Shown: one piece after another, positions 25,254-35,368 of the stretch
Layout: the number at the start of each line of letters is the position of its first letter
Numbering within the stretch: the stretch's first letter is position 1
DNA from: Asticcacaulis sp. ZE23SCel15
GTDB taxonomy: Bacteria > Pseudomonadota > Alphaproteobacteria > Caulobacterales > Caulobacteraceae
Reading direction: 5' to 3'
Assembly (NCBI RefSeq): GCF_030505395.1
Contig: NZ_CP130044.1
Coordinates: 2,465,001 to 2,529,000 of the forward strand
DNA length: 64,000 nucleotides
Notes under the pieces: model-generated
What the model was told of the DNA's origin: nothing
Databases searched by the model: none
Seen by the model: the letters and a program-made list of their open reading frames with translations, nothing else
Program-made: the position numbers and the translations under genes

Positions 25254-27305
25254 TTGAAGTACAGACCAGACATCGATGGGCTGCGCGCACTGGCATTGTT
25301 GCCGGTAATGTTAAGTCATGCCGGTTTTTCAATGTTTTCAGGGGGCTTTGTCGGTGTTGACGTATTCTTCGTCATTAGTGGATACCTGATCACGCGCATA
25401 TTGGCCGATGAAATCGCCGAAGGGCGGTTCTCGCTGCTTAAGTTTTATGAACGGCGCGTGCGGCGTATTGCGCCGGCGCTAACCCTTGTCATGGCCGTGT
25501 CAATCCCGTTTGCGTGGTTCACCATGCTGCCTGAAGAGTTTCGCGATTTCGGCCAGAGCCTGATTGCCGTCAACCTGTTCCTGTCCAATGTGTTTTTTCT
25601 GGGCGAAAGCGGCTATTTCGAAGGGGCTGCGGAATACAAGCCCTTCCTGCATACATGGTCTCTGGCGGTGGAGGAGCAATTTTACTTCCTGTTCCCGCTG
25701 GCTTTATTGGTGGCTTGGCGGTTTGCGCGTCGTCACATAATGATTGTTTTCAGCGTGATGGCCCTGCTCAGCCTGATCTGGGCTGAATATAACTGGCGCC
25801 ATGATCCGAACGCGACCTTTTACCTGCTGATGAGCCGGGCATGGGAGTTACTGGCGGGGGCGCTGCTGGCGCTTGGCCTGCACAAATCCGCGCCGGATAC
25901 TGAGCAATCTGCGCTTATGAGCCGCCTTCAGAAGATCATTATGCGGCCCGATGTCCATCAAGGCCTGTCCTTAGCTGGCCTTGTCATGATCATTGCGCCG
26001 GTGCTGGTGATTGAGCATTTTATCCCCTGGCCGGGGCTGATGACGCTCATTCCGGTAAGTGGGGCCATGCTGGTTATCGGGTTCGCGCGTCAGGGCACAT
26101 GGGCGCACTATATTCTGACCCAGCCCTATCTGGTCGGGATCGGTCTGATCAGCTACAGTGCCTATCTGTGGCATCAGCCGGTGTTTGTGTTTGCGCGTTT
26201 GCTGTCGCCGGACGGGGTATCGCCGGGCGGATATATCATTCTGATACTGTTTTCGCTGGGCTTGGCCTATCTGACGTGGCGGTATATCGAGCAGCCCTTC
26301 CGCAAGGGATTAATAAGGCTGCCGGGGCGGCAACTCTATGCCGCGACCGCCGCATGTGCGGCGGGGCTGGTGGCGGTTGGCCTGACCTTGCATGTCACCG
26401 GTGGCCTGCCTCAGCGCCTGACCGCCGAAGAACGCATGATTTCGGCAGGCAATGAATATACCAGCCCTTACGGTAAGGACTGCCTGAACCAGATCCCGAC
26501 CTCTTTTGACAGCTATTGCCGGTTTGGCGATACGTCGGGCCGCACGGTGGCGGTGGTGGGCGACAGCATGTCAACAGAAGTATCGTGGAAGCTGGCCGAA
26601 CACCTGACCGGGCAGCCGATCGGTATGCAGCAGTTTACCTGGACCGGCTGTCCGCCGTTCGCGGGGCTTATCCGGCGCGAAGACCCGGAGCCGTGCGCCC
26701 AGTTTCACACTAAGGCCCATCAGTATATTCTGGAGTCGAAAAACATCGACACCGTCATCGTGGTCTCGAACTGGGCCGACTACTTCAGTTGCCCGGAAGC
26801 GCGTCAGTGTTACACCTCGGCAGAGCGGCCGGAACTGGTGCGGGGCCGTCGTGAGCCTGAACGTGAAGTGGCTATCGCCGCGGTCATGGACCGTGAGTTT
26901 GACGCCTATCTTAAGGCCGGTAAGACCATCATCCTGGTCTATCCGATCCCGCAAATGAGCCACCATGTGCCGCGCTATATGTTCTCATCGATCAAGAGCG
27001 CGCGCCGCAATCACGACCTGCCCAATCTGTCGCTGGAGGATCACCTTAAGCGCACACAGGTGGCCCGCAATCTGCTGGATCGACAAAGCGCCAAGGCCGG
27101 GGTCATGTACTACGATCCGGCCCATGCGCTGTGCTCAGTCACGGCCTCCGGCTGCGCATCGGAAAAAGGCGGTAAGCCGCTTTACTACGATAATCTACAT
27201 TTGAATGGCTATGGTGCCGATTTCCTGTCGTCCGATATCGTGCGGATGTTAGGGGTGGGCCTGAGTGTGCAGGTTACCAGTCAAGAGGCACAAAAAAAGG
27301 CCTGA
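25254..27305 (+). CDS. OafA/YrhL-type O-acyltransferase with SGNH domain
   Basis: A membrane acyltransferase that O-acylates an exported polysaccharide or lipopolysaccharide. The acyltransferase-3 domain (about residues 1-370) has around ten membrane segments and KYRPDIDGLRALA, FFVISGYLI, FYERRVRRI and HTWSLAVEEQFYFLFPL. The extracytoplasmic SGNH domain (about 400-680) has GDSMS and the late motif DNLHLNGYGADFL with the catalytic His. The TTG at 25254 gives the family's usual N-terminus and has GAGG six bases upstream; a GTG at 25242 lacks a site. A terminator overlaps the stop codon. The acceptor is unknown. Confidence 0.88.
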   Translation: MKYRPDIDGLRALALLPVMLSHAGFSMFSGGFVGVDVFFVISGYLITRILADEIAEGRFSLLKFYERRVRRIAPALTLVMAVSIPFAWFTMLPEEFRDFGQSLIAVNLFLSNVFFLGESGYFEGAAEYKPFLHTWSLAVEEQFYFLFPLALLVAWRFARRHIMIVFSVMALLSLIWAEYNWRHDPNATFYLLMSRAWELLAGALLALGLHKSAPDTEQSALMSRLQKIIMRPDVHQGLSLAGLVMIIAPVLVIEHFIPWPGLMTLIPVSGAMLVIGFARQGTWAHYILTQPYLVGIGLISYSAYLWHQPVFVFARLLSPDGVSPGGYIILILFSLGLAYLTWRYIEQPFRKGLIRLPGRQLYAATAACAAGLVAVGLTLHVTGGLPQRLTAEERMISAGNEYTSPYGKDCLNQIPTSFDSYCRFGDTSGRTVAVVGDSMSTEVSWKLAEHLTGQPIGMQQFTWTGCPPFAGLIRREDPEPCAQFHTKAHQYILESKNIDTVIVVSNWADYFSCPEARQCYTSAERPELVRGRREPEREVAIAAVMDREFDAYLKAGKTIILVYPIPQMSHHVPRYMFSSIKSARRNHDLPNLSLEDHLKRTQVARNLLDRQSAKAGVMYYDPAHALCSVTASGCASEKGGKPLYYDNLHLNGYGADFLSSDIVRMLGVGLSVQVTSQEAQKKA

Positions 27306-27325
27306 GCGAACTCAGGCCTTTTTTT
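27292..27325. terminator. Bidirectional terminator overlapping the acyltransferase stop codon
   Basis: AAAAAAAGGCCTGAG / CTCAGGCCTTTTTTT with a CGAA loop. The acyltransferase TGA lies within the 5' arm. The A-run and T-run make it usable by the convergent grxD transcript as well. Confidence 0.93.
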
Positions 27326-27344
27326 GAAGGATGATACGGTTGGA

Positions 27345-27686
27345 TTAAGCCGCGACGATGCCCTTATCGGTCATCAGTTGCTTTAACTCGCCGGACTGGA
27401 ACATTTCGCGCACGATATCAGCGCCGCCCACGAATTCTTCGGCGACATAAAGCTGAGGGATGGTCGGCCAGTCGGTGTAGGCCTTGATGCCATCGCGTAT
27501 GGCCTCGTCCTGAAGCACGTCAACACCGGCAAATTCGACGCCCAGATGATCGAGCACCTGCACCACCAGCGAGGAGAACCCGCAACGCGGTGCATCGGGT
27601 GTGCCTTTCATGAACAGGACGACCGGATTGGTCTTGATCGTCGTTTCGATAAATTGCTGGGCTTCGGTGTTAATGTCTGTGCTCAC
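27345..27686 (-). CDS. grxD: Monothiol glutaredoxin, Grx4/GrxD type
   Basis: A CGFS-type monothiol glutaredoxin (C35 in PRCGFSS), 113 residues. It binds and transfers [2Fe-2S] clusters with glutathione and forms complexes with BolA proteins. Other family motifs are VVLFMKGTPDAP, DWPTIPQLYV and FVGGADIVREMF. It is last in the minus-strand run purS-purQ-purL-bolA-AKR-grxD. The bolA gene two positions upstream fits a functional Grx-BolA pair in iron-sulfur metabolism. Confidence 0.94.
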   Translation of the reverse strand: MSTDINTEAQQFIETTIKTNPVVLFMKGTPDAPRCGFSSLVVQVLDHLGVEFAGVDVLQDEAIRDGIKAYTDWPTIPQLYVAEEFVGGADIVREMFQSGELKQLMTDKGIVAA

Positions 27687-27743
27687 GGTATCAGGCTCCG
27701 CATAAATGTATGGCTTTGATATAGGCGCGCGGCCCGTAAAAAT

Positions 27744-28658
27744 CTAGGCCTTTACGCGGTTTTTCGGTCCATGCTCGGTAAAGCGGGCCATTTCGATCTG
27801 GGCCGGGACGGAGGAGGGCATGTGACGCTCCGGCACCTGCGCCAGCAGTTCCAGTTGATCTACCGACTTCGGCTCAATCAGCACGCAGGAAATAGCGGTC
27901 TGGTGCAGGGCGTAGGACAGGCACAGTTCCTCCGCCGTCCAGTCCGGGGTCTGGTGCAGAAAGGCATAGGTGCCAGCCCCGGTCAGCGGGTTTTCCGGTT
28001 TCCTGAAGAACCACGATTTCTTGCCATCCTGCGGCATCAGGTCGGAGGCTTTTTTATAGGCATCGGGATAATAGTCGCGGGCGATGATCGACATGTCGCT
28101 TGCGACCGCCTTATCCATCAGATTGCGTTTGTCCCATGAGGTATCGAGGTCAAAGCGGGTGTCGATGACGTTGAAATCCCCGCTCATGATCACTTCGTCC
28201 ATGTCGGCGACATCGACGGTGGCACAGGCGTAGCGCAGCATCCGGGCCTCCTTGAGGCTCCTCAAAAAGGCGCGGCTGTCTTCAGGCAGGACATAGTTGA
28301 TCGGCCGCTCAAACGCCAGCATGTCGAGCCACATCAGGCCCGACTCCTTGATCGCCCCTTTGAGGCGTGACCTTAAGGGAGCCAGTTCATAGCTGGTGGC
28401 GGGCCCGTCAATGGTGCGGCCATGGGCAGTGCAGCCGATGAACAACAGCTTGCGATCGACGACCGAAAACACCTCGGACGCCAGTTTGAGTAACTCAAGG
28501 TCAGTCGTGTCGAAATGGAAGGTGTTGATGCCGTTTTCGAGCGCTGCCGTCATCAGGGCCGCGGCTGTATTACGGTTTTTATTGAACGTGTCCCAGCTCA
28601 GGCGCAGGCCTACGGTCGATAGCGCCATGCCGGAACGTCCAAAGGGGCGGTATCGCAT
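27744..28658 (-). CDS. Degenerate aldo/keto reductase-fold protein
   Basis: 304 residues with the AKR barrel pattern: start RYRPFGRSGMALSTVGLRLS, then ALENGINTFHFDTTD, then the late segment LCLSYALHQTAISCVLIEP typical of AKR barrels. The catalytic tetrad is mostly lost. The Asp region reads FDTTDLELLK with no Tyr at the expected place, the Lys strand reads LLFIGCTAHG, and the His strand reads LAFERPINY. A reductase role is therefore unlikely; a binding or scaffolding role is possible. It lies between bolA (13 bases) and grxD (57 bases) on the same strand, suggesting a link to iron-sulfur handling. Confidence 0.7.
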   Translation of the reverse strand: MRYRPFGRSGMALSTVGLRLSWDTFNKNRNTAAALMTAALENGINTFHFDTTDLELLKLASEVFSVVDRKLLFIGCTAHGRTIDGPATSYELAPLRSRLKGAIKESGLMWLDMLAFERPINYVLPEDSRAFLRSLKEARMLRYACATVDVADMDEVIMSGDFNVIDTRFDLDTSWDKRNLMDKAVASDMSIIARDYYPDAYKKASDLMPQDGKKSWFFRKPENPLTGAGTYAFLHQTPDWTAEELCLSYALHQTAISCVLIEPKSVDQLELLAQVPERHMPSSVPAQIEMARFTEHGPKNRVKA

Positions 28659-28671
28659 CGCGGGCGCTCCG

Positions 28672-28902
28672 TCAGGGGGCGCGGGTCTCTAACGCCAAGG
28701 CGTGAATTTCACCCCCGACGCGACCCTTTAATGCGGCATAGACGCTCTGGTGCTGCTTGACCTTGCTCAGGCCCGCAAACGACGCGTCAGCAATAATCGC
28801 CTTATAGTGATCGCCATCACCGGCCAGATCGACAACCTCAATCTCAGCCTGTGGGAAGGCTGTTTTCAGAAGGGTTTCGAGGTCGCTCTGGGCAATGGGC
28901 AT
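28672..28902 (-). CDS. bolA: BolA-family protein
   Basis: A small (76-residue) BolA/IbaG-type protein that partners monothiol glutaredoxins in [2Fe-2S] cluster handling. It has the fold pattern IEVVDLAGDGDHYKAIIADASFAGLSKVKQHQSVYAAL and the conserved C-terminal histidine in GGEIHALALET. The ATG at 28902 gives the standard N-terminus; a TTG 18 bases upstream is possible but lacks support. It is downstream of purL and upstream of an AKR-fold gene and grxD, matching the common alphaproteobacterial order apart from the AKR gene. Confidence 0.9.
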   Translation of the reverse strand: MPIAQSDLETLLKTAFPQAEIEVVDLAGDGDHYKAIIADASFAGLSKVKQHQSVYAALKGRVGGEIHALALETRAP

Positions 28903-29074
28903 AATGGGACTCAAAGGCAATGATCACGTAAACCTTAGCGTCAGGGTTATGACCCGAAGGTTAACACCGGCGTTAGGGTTACCGCTTAAGTGGGTTTGCG
29001 GGCGGTTATTTCAATCCATCGCAACCCGTTTTAAAGTCCTGGGTTGCGATGCGCTGCTTGGTCAACTTTTGCGA

Positions 29075-31294
29075 TTATTGGACGGCGCCCATATAGGCGG
29101 GCAGCCACGCTTCATGGGCAGCCTTGATCGACGACAGGCTAAGCGACAGGCCCGCATAGATCAAATCCGTGCCGGTGGCGAGGCCCACGACCTGCGCCGG
29201 AACGCCGGCCTCAGCCGCCCGCGCCAGCAGGGTGTGGGCGGCGGCTTCGTCGGTGCCGACCAGATAACGGGCCTGATCTTCGGCAAAGGCAAACACATGG
29301 TCTTCAAGGTCGGAGGTATTTTTAAGTTCAACCCCAACCTTTGAGGCCAGTCCCATTTCGAGTGCGGCAATCAGAAGGCCGCCGTCGCTCAGGTCATGAA
29401 CGGCGGTGACGGCCTTGGTTTTGATCAGGTCGCGCACGAAATCGCCGTTGCGCTTCTCAAACTTAAGATTGACCTTGGGCGGTGCGCCGATTTCCAGATT
29501 GTGGACTTCGCGCAAGTAAATGGAGGAACCCATCTCACCCACGGTCGCGCCAATCAGCACCAGCACCTGACCGGCCTTGAGGGCATTATAGCCCGCGCGC
29601 TGGTCATAGTCTTTCAGCAGGCCGACGGCGCCGACGGTCGGGGTCGGCGGGATTGAGACGCCATTGGTTTCGTTATAGAGCGAGACATTGCCCGACACGA
29701 CCGGGAACACTAACTCACGACAAGCTTCGGCCATGCCGTCGATGGCGCGCACGATCTGGCCCATGGTTTCAGGCTTTTCGGGGCTGCCGAAATTGAGGTT
29801 GTCGGTGATGGCGATCGGGTCGGCGCCCACAGCCGTCAGGTTGCGCCAGGCTTCGGCCACCGCCTGTTTGCCGCCTTCATAGGGGTTGGCCAAAACATAG
29901 CGCGGGGTGCAGTCAGACGTGACCGCCAGCGCCTTTTTGGTGCCGTGAACGCGGACCATGCCGGCATCGTGGCCGGTCGAGGAATTGGCCAGGGTATCGG
30001 CCATGACGTGACGGTCATACTGCTCCCACAACCAGCGCTTGGACGACATATCCGGCGACGAAATCATGGCCAGCAGGGCATCGTTAAGGTTGGCCGGGGC
30101 AGGGATATCCGCCGCCGTTAGTTCCGGCTCGCACTTGGGCTCGACCCACGGGCGGTCATAGAGCGGTGCATCATCACTGAGCGGGGCCAGCGGTAGATCG
30201 CACACAACCTCGCCCTTATGGGTCAGGATAATGCGGCCGGAGGTGTTGGTTTGCCCGATCACGGCGGCATCAAGGCCCCATTTTTCAAACACGCGGTAAC
30301 CATCGGCTTCGCGGCCGGGCTTGAGGATGGCCAGCATGCGCTCCTGCGATTCCGACAACATCATCTCATAGGCCGACATGTTCTCTTCGCGCTGCGGCAC
30401 CTTATCGAGGTCGAGCGTGATGCCAAGCCCACCCTTGCCGGCCATTTCGACCGAGGAAGAGGTCAGGCCAGCCGCGCCCATATCCTGAATGGCGGCGACC
30501 GCACCGGTGGCCATCAGCTCCAGTGTGGCTTCGATCAAAAGCTTTTCGGCGAACGGATCACCAACCTGAACCGTGGGGCGCTTTTCCTCAGAATCTTCGG
30601 TGAACTCAGCCGACGACATGGTGGCACCGTGGATGCCGTCGCGGCCGGTTTTGGAGCCGAAATAGACGACCGGCAGACCGGGTTCAGGGGCAGCGGAATA
30701 GAAAATCTTATCGGCATCGGCCAAACCGACGCACATGGCGTTGACCAGCACATTGCCGTTATAGCCGGAATGGAAGTTGGTCTCACCGGCCACGGTCGGC
30801 ACGCCGACGCAGTTGCCATAGCCGCCGATACCGGCAACCACACCTTCGACGATGCGCTTAGTCTTGGGGTGGTCAGGCTCACCGAAACGCAGGGCATTGA
30901 GCAGGGCGACCGGGCGCGCGCCCATGGTGAACACATCGCGCATAATGCCGCCAACGCCCGTCGCCGCCCCCTGATAGGGCTCGATGTAGGACGGGTGGTT
31001 GTGCGATTCCATTTTAAAAATACACGCCTGACCGTCATCGATATCGATGACGCCGGCGTTTTCACCCGGCCCGCAGATGACGCGATCGCCGGTGACAGGA
31101 AACTTCTTCAGGTGCAGGCGCGAGGATTTGTAGGAGCAGTGCTCCGACCACATGACCGAAAACACACCCAACTCAACATAGTTCGGCTCACGCCCCAGCC
31201 GGTCGAGAATGACCTGATATTCATCAGGCTTCAGGCCAAACTCGGCCGCATAATCAGCCATGGATTTCGGTTTAGGGGCGGTCGTCGTGGTCAT
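29075..31294 (-). CDS. purL: Phosphoribosylformylglycinamidine synthase, large subunit
   Basis: The ATP-dependent synthetase part of the fourth step of purine synthesis (FGAR to FGAM), working with PurS and PurQ. It is the 739-residue small form lacking the glutaminase domain. Motifs are [47 protein letters not shown] and DLSDGGL. The start at 31294 gives the normal N-terminus; 42 further in-frame residues upstream look non-coding. It follows purS and purQ, with 49 bases after purQ. The gap to bolA at 28903-29074 contains no clear terminator. Confidence 0.96.
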   Translation of the reverse strand: MTTTTAPKPKSMADYAAEFGLKPDEYQVILDRLGREPNYVELGVFSVMWSEHCSYKSSRLHLKKFPVTGDRVICGPGENAGVIDIDDGQACIFKMESHNHPSYIEPYQGAATGVGGIMRDVFTMGARPVALLNALRFGEPDHPKTKRIVEGVVAGIGGYGNCVGVPTVAGETNFHSGYNGNVLVNAMCVGLADADKIFYSAAPEPGLPVVYFGSKTGRDGIHGATMSSAEFTEDSEEKRPTVQVGDPFAEKLLIEATLELMATGAVAAIQDMGAAGLTSSSVEMAGKGGLGITLDLDKVPQREENMSAYEMMLSESQERMLAILKPGREADGYRVFEKWGLDAAVIGQTNTSGRIILTHKGEVVCDLPLAPLSDDAPLYDRPWVEPKCEPELTAADIPAPANLNDALLAMISSPDMSSKRWLWEQYDRHVMADTLANSSTGHDAGMVRVHGTKKALAVTSDCTPRYVLANPYEGGKQAVAEAWRNLTAVGADPIAITDNLNFGSPEKPETMGQIVRAIDGMAEACRELVFPVVSGNVSLYNETNGVSIPPTPTVGAVGLLKDYDQRAGYNALKAGQVLVLIGATVGEMGSSIYLREVHNLEIGAPPKVNLKFEKRNGDFVRDLIKTKAVTAVHDLSDGGLLIAALEMGLASKVGVELKNTSDLEDHVFAFAEDQARYLVGTDEAAAHTLLARAAEAGVPAQVVGLATGTDLIYAGLSLSLSSIKAAHEAWLPAYMGAVQ

Positions 31295-31343
31295 GGGGTA
31301 CGTCTTCGTTTCATTCGCCTCACCGCTATAGTGAGGGCGTGAA

Positions 31344-32024
<681 letters not shown>

Positions 32025-32025
32025 C

Positions 32026-32277
32026 TTACGCAACCTCGATGGTGTAGGATTCGATCACGGTATTGGCCAGAAGCTTATCGCACATGTCCTTAACCTGAGC
32101 TCGGGCCTCATCGGCGGTTGTGGCCGCAACATCAAACTCCAGCACCTTACCGACGCGGACGTGGGACACATTGGCCCAGCCCTGCACGGTCGACAAGCCA
32201 TTGAGGGCGCCCTCAACGGCTTTGCCCTGAACGTCCAGAACGCCGGGTTTCAGGAATACGTGAACTTTAGCTTTCAT
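32026..32277 (-). CDS. purS: Phosphoribosylformylglycinamidine synthase subunit PurS
   Basis: The small (83-residue) subunit that joins PurQ and PurL. Motifs are [20 protein letters not shown] and the LEFDVAA strand, followed by [18 protein letters not shown]. It is directly upstream of purQ. A terminator-like hairpin lies between it and purC, so purSQL probably has its own promoter or depends on read-through. Confidence 0.94.
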   Translation of the reverse strand: MKAKVHVFLKPGVLDVQGKAVEGALNGLSTVQGWANVSHVRVGKVLEFDVAATTADEARAQVKDMCDKLLANTVIESYTIEVA

Positions 32278-32300
32278 AACTATGCCTTAAAAACAAAGCG

Positions 32301-32333
32301 AAAAGCCCCGAAGGGCCGCCCCTAGGGGCTTTT
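32301..32333 (-). terminator. Terminator-like hairpin between purC and purS
   Basis: AAAAGCCCC (32301-32309) and GGGGCTTTT (32325-32333) enclose a GC-rich 15-base loop with a further small pairing. On the minus strand it follows purC and precedes purS by 24 bases, with a T-rich end on either side. It may attenuate between purC and purSQL rather than fully terminate. Confidence 0.7.
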
Positions 32334-32392
32334 CTCAATATCTAAACGCCTAAAAGTACACCGAACGCAGTGAGGGACTTTTAGGCGAGTTC

Positions 32393-33154
32393 TCAAGCTA
32401 TGCCCCCTTCGATCACCTTGGGCATGTCGCCCATGATGCCGAGGCGTTTGGCGACTTCGGTGTAGCTTTCAATCACATTGCCCATGTCGCGGCGGAAGCG
32501 GTCTTTGTCCAGCTTGTCGCCGGTGGTCGAATCCCACAGGCGGCAGCTATCGGGGCTGATTTCGTCGGCCAGAATAACCCGCGAGAATTCACCTTCAAAC
32601 AGGCGGCCATATTCGATCTTGAAGTCAACCAGCGTAATGCCGACCGCGGCAAACATGCCCGACAGGAAGTCGTTGACGCGCAGGGTCATGGCCAGGATCT
32701 CATCGATTTCCTGAGTATTGGCCCAGTTGAAAGCCGTGACATGTTCTTCGGTGACCATCGGGTCTTCGAGGGCGTCGTTCTTATAGTAGAATTCGATGAT
32801 CGAGCGCGGCAGTTGCTGGCCTTCCGGCAAGCCAAAGCGCTTGGCCATGGAACCTGCGACCACATTACGGCAGACGATCTCAAGCGGGATGATCTCGACT
32901 TCGCGGATCAGTTGCTCACGCAGGTTGAGGCGTTTGATAAAGTGGTTCTGAACGCCGATGTTGTTCAACTTGGTCATCACAAATTCGGAGATGCGGTTAT
33001 TGATGACACCCTTGCCGTCCAGAACCGCCTTTTTCTGGGCGTTAAAGGCGGTGGCGTCATCCTTGAAATACTGCACCAGCGTGCCGGGCTCAGGGCCCTC
33101 ATAAAGGATCTTGGCCTTGCCTTCGTAGATTTTCTTACGGCTTTTGGTGGTCAT
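32393..33154 (-). CDS. purC: SAICAR synthase
   Basis: Phosphoribosylaminoimidazole-succinocarboxamide synthase, which joins CAIR and aspartate in purine synthesis. It has 253 residues, with [14 protein letters not shown] at the N-terminus, [30 protein letters not shown] and [14 protein letters not shown]. The ATG at 33154 is spaced correctly from CTGGAG; an ATG six bases earlier is too close. It is first of the purC-purSQL group and divergent from the ATPase zeta-subunit gene. Confidence 0.96.
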   Translation of the reverse strand: MTTKSRKKIYEGKAKILYEGPEPGTLVQYFKDDATAFNAQKKAVLDGKGVINNRISEFVMTKLNNIGVQNHFIKRLNLREQLIREVEIIPLEIVCRNVVAGSMAKRFGLPEGQQLPRSIIEFYYKNDALEDPMVTEEHVTAFNWANTQEIDEILAMTLRVNDFLSGMFAAVGITLVDFKIEYGRLFEGEFSRVILADEISPDSCRLWDSTTGDKLDKDRFRRDMGNVIESYTEVAKRLGIMGDMPKVIEGGIA

Positions 33155-33417
33155 CACCATCTCCAGTCAAACGGGGAAAGCCAGCGGGGCGGCGGCAAAA
33201 ACACCAAAACCCCGATGATAGCAAACATCAGGGGGCGGAACAGGATTTGCCGTCTGGAACTGCCTTTCGGATACCTTGGGATAAGGCCTATACATCATAT
33301 CTGATGCGTGTAGTGGCTGCAAATAATCAAAAACTTTTACGATGTAAATGACGGTTTCGATTGCACGCCGGAATAAGCCGCATTAAAGCTTAAAAGCACT
33401 ATAGAGGTTTTTACCAG

Positions 33418-33741
33418 ATGACTACGTTTGAAGATCGTTCCAAGGGCTTTGAAAACCAGTTCGCCCACAGTGAGGAACTGGAATTTAAGGCTGCCGCCCG
33501 CCGCAACCGCATGGTGGGTCTTTGGGCCGGTGAAAAGATGGGCCTGACGGGCCAAATCCTTGAAGACTATGCCAAGGCGGTCGTACGTGCTGACTTTGAG
33601 CAGCCCGGCGAAGAAGATGTGATCCGTAAGGTTTTAGGCGACCTTAAGGCCTCGAACCTGTCGGTCAGCGAATCAGAAGTTCGCACCCGGGTTGCCGAAT
33701 ATCACGCTCAGGCCCGCGAAGCCCTGAAGGGCGAGCAATAA
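33418..33741 (+). CDS. F1Fo-ATPase zeta inhibitor subunit (DUF1476)
   Basis: A 107-residue helical protein of the DUF1476 family, known in alphaproteobacteria as the zeta subunit that blocks F1-ATPase hydrolysis. The N-terminal segment FEDRSKGFENQFAHSEEL is the inhibitory stretch; RRNRMVGLWAGEKMGL and DLKASNLSVSESEVRTRVAE follow. It is far from any atp operon in this window. A strong terminator follows at 33797, after a short duplication of its final codons (33727-33740 and 33761-33774). Confidence 0.9.
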   Translation: MTTFEDRSKGFENQFAHSEELEFKAAARRNRMVGLWAGEKMGLTGQILEDYAKAVVRADFEQPGEEDVIRKVLGDLKASNLSVSESEVRTRVAEYHAQAREALKGEQ

Positions 33742-33796
33742 CCTAAGATGAGAGGTCCTCAAGGGCGAGCAATAGCGAATAGGTCTCACAAGACAT

Positions 33797-33830
33797 AAAA
33801 AAGGCGGTGCTTGCGGGCACCGCCTTTTTT
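33797..33830. terminator. Bidirectional intrinsic terminator
   Basis: AAAAAAGGCGGTGC / GCACCGCCTTTTTT with a six-base loop. It serves the zeta-subunit gene and the convergent membrane-protein gene ending at 33842. Confidence 0.93.
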
Positions 33831-33841
33831 GTTGTTTGCGA

Positions 33842-34561
33842 TTACACGCGCCAGTGAATAAAATTAAACACAAAGGCCGAGGTCATCAAAAGGCAGGCCA
33901 GCGACGCCACCCAGGTCCATGAGACGACCTGAAGTATGCGGGCTTCGTGAAAGGCGGCCGGGCGGGCCACATGGGTAAAGTCCAGGAAGTATTTGCCGGA
34001 CGTGCGGCGGCGGCTGGAAGACCGACGACGGCGCGGGGCGTCCTCGGCGGACATGTGCTCAACCGTGTCGTCTTCATGTTCGCCCAGGTGATCGATACGG
34101 GCGGGCTCTGAACGGCTGGAGCGCGGGATCAGGTAATCGCCGTTGGAATCGAGATGCACCGAGTGTTCGTTCAGCACCTTGAACTGGCCTTCATAGGGCA
34201 TGAAGTCGATATCACCGAACAAAGGTTTCAGGCGCTGCTCGAAATGACGAAGCTGGTTCTTGATGGTGCGGGCATATTCGGCGTTGCGCGTATCGATCGC
34301 CATGGTGCGACGGGCATAGTTGAAGCCCATATAGCAAAAGCCGAGCGCGAACGTGAACCAGATGATCCGGTAGCCGACATCCGGCACCGAGAACGGATAG
34401 GTCGGGGCAATCAGTTGCATGACCGACAAAGCAAAACCTGCCATCAGACCAAGCTGGAAGGGCATGAAGCGGCGCAGTCGCTCCTGCTTTAGGTTATCAT
34501 GAAAGACATGAAGGTCGACAAGCTTGCTCCACATCATCAGCGTGGGGGATTGCGGTTCCAT
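33842..34561 (-). CDS. Hypothetical membrane protein with basic/serine-rich loop
   Basis: 239 residues, not recognised. Hydrophobic segments occur at about residues 36-53, 65-85 and near the C-terminus at about 213-233. The cytoplasmic-looking centre contains a helical charged stretch (about 88-115) and a low-complexity basic run, RRRRSSSRRRTSG (about 177-189), that could bind nucleic acid or lipids. It ends at a bidirectional terminator. The next gene on this strand starts about 90 bases upstream; whether they share a transcript is unclear. Confidence 0.65.
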   Translation of the reverse strand: MEPQSPTLMMWSKLVDLHVFHDNLKQERLRRFMPFQLGLMAGFALSVMQLIAPTYPFSVPDVGYRIIWFTFALGFCYMGFNYARRTMAIDTRNAEYARTIKNQLRHFEQRLKPLFGDIDFMPYEGQFKVLNEHSVHLDSNGDYLIPRSSRSEPARIDHLGEHEDDTVEHMSAEDAPRRRRSSSRRRTSGKYFLDFTHVARPAAFHEARILQVVSWTWVASLACLLMTSAFVFNFIHWRV

Positions 34562-34654
34562 CTGTGTACGCCTTTTTCTGTATTATTCCGGCTCAACTAA
34601 AAGGTGAGGGCGGAACCAGAGCAAAAGGCGTGCCGAAGCTGAGGCGAGGACTAC

Positions 34655-35368
34655 TTACTCAAACCTGCCGGATACCGCAAAGCGCGGGGCACCGGCAAAG
34701 GCGGCCACACTGTTGACCGAGCGGGGCTGTTCGCCGCTATAGAGGCTCAAATCGTTCAGCCGGGGCATGATGCCGCCTTCGATGTCGCCGGACGGGGAAT
34801 GGAACAGGATCTGACCGCCCCAGTCCGAGCGCCAGTCGTGGGTGAAGTTCCACTCAAAACTAAGCTTCGCGCCGGAATCCTGATGCATGGTAAAAAAGTC
34901 GCCGGGGCGATAGGCGGTGGCGATCAGTGAGCGCAACCTCAGCCCGCTGAGGCCGGTCAGATTTTCGCAAAATGCCGCAAACTCAGCCGACCAGATCAGG
35001 CGGGCGAGATCAAGCAGCGGGTGCCCTCCACCAAGGTTCTCAATGGCCTCTTTCGAGGTCAGGTCGTATCCCAGATGCAAATAACTAAGGCCGGTTTGGG
35101 CGCGCTCCGCCGCCGCCGACAGGCGATCCTGAATCGCCATGTCGTTCAGTTCCGATAATTCGGTACGCGAAATCACATCGGGCTCGCCCTGAGCGGACAT
35201 CAGATGCAGTTCCCACGCCGTTTGCTGTTCCAGCGCGTGATGAACTTGAAGTGCGTCTTCGCTGTCGAGGGCCCCTTCAAGGCGAATACGGCCCTTGGAG
35301 GCAAAGCGGCTTTGGTAGCCGGCAAAATCGAAAGCGTCGTTAAGGGCGAGGGACATGGTGTGTCTCAT
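34655..35368 (-). CDS. 2OG-Fe(II) oxygenase-fold protein lacking the distal iron-ligand His
   Basis: 237 residues, a paralogue of the gene just upstream. The double-stranded beta-helix region has YRPGDFFTMHQDSG, with H162 and D164 as the first two iron ligands, then WRSDWGGQILFH and the 2-oxoglutarate-binding Arg229 in APRFAVSG. Alignment with the paralogue puts Arg216 (CGC codon, in EQPRSVNSV) exactly where that protein has its distal His219. Iron binding is therefore probably weakened or lost. The start ATG overlaps the upstream stop (ATGA), so the two are translationally coupled. The substrate is unknown. Confidence 0.75.
   Translation of the reverse strand: MRHTMSLALNDAFDFAGYQSRFASKGRIRLEGALDSEDALQVHHALEQQTAWELHLMSAQGEPDVISRTELSELNDMAIQDRLSAAAERAQTGLSYLHLGYDLTSKEAIENLGGGHPLLDLARLIWSAEFAAFCENLTGLSGLRLRSLIATAYRPGDFFTMHQDSGAKLSFEWNFTHDWRSDWGGQILFHSPSGDIEGGIMPRLNDLSLYSGEQPRSVNSVAAFAGAPRFAVSGRFE

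Noticed and set aside
30218-31342. 374-codon ORF on the plus strand
   Set aside because: Shadow of purL; no recognisable domain.
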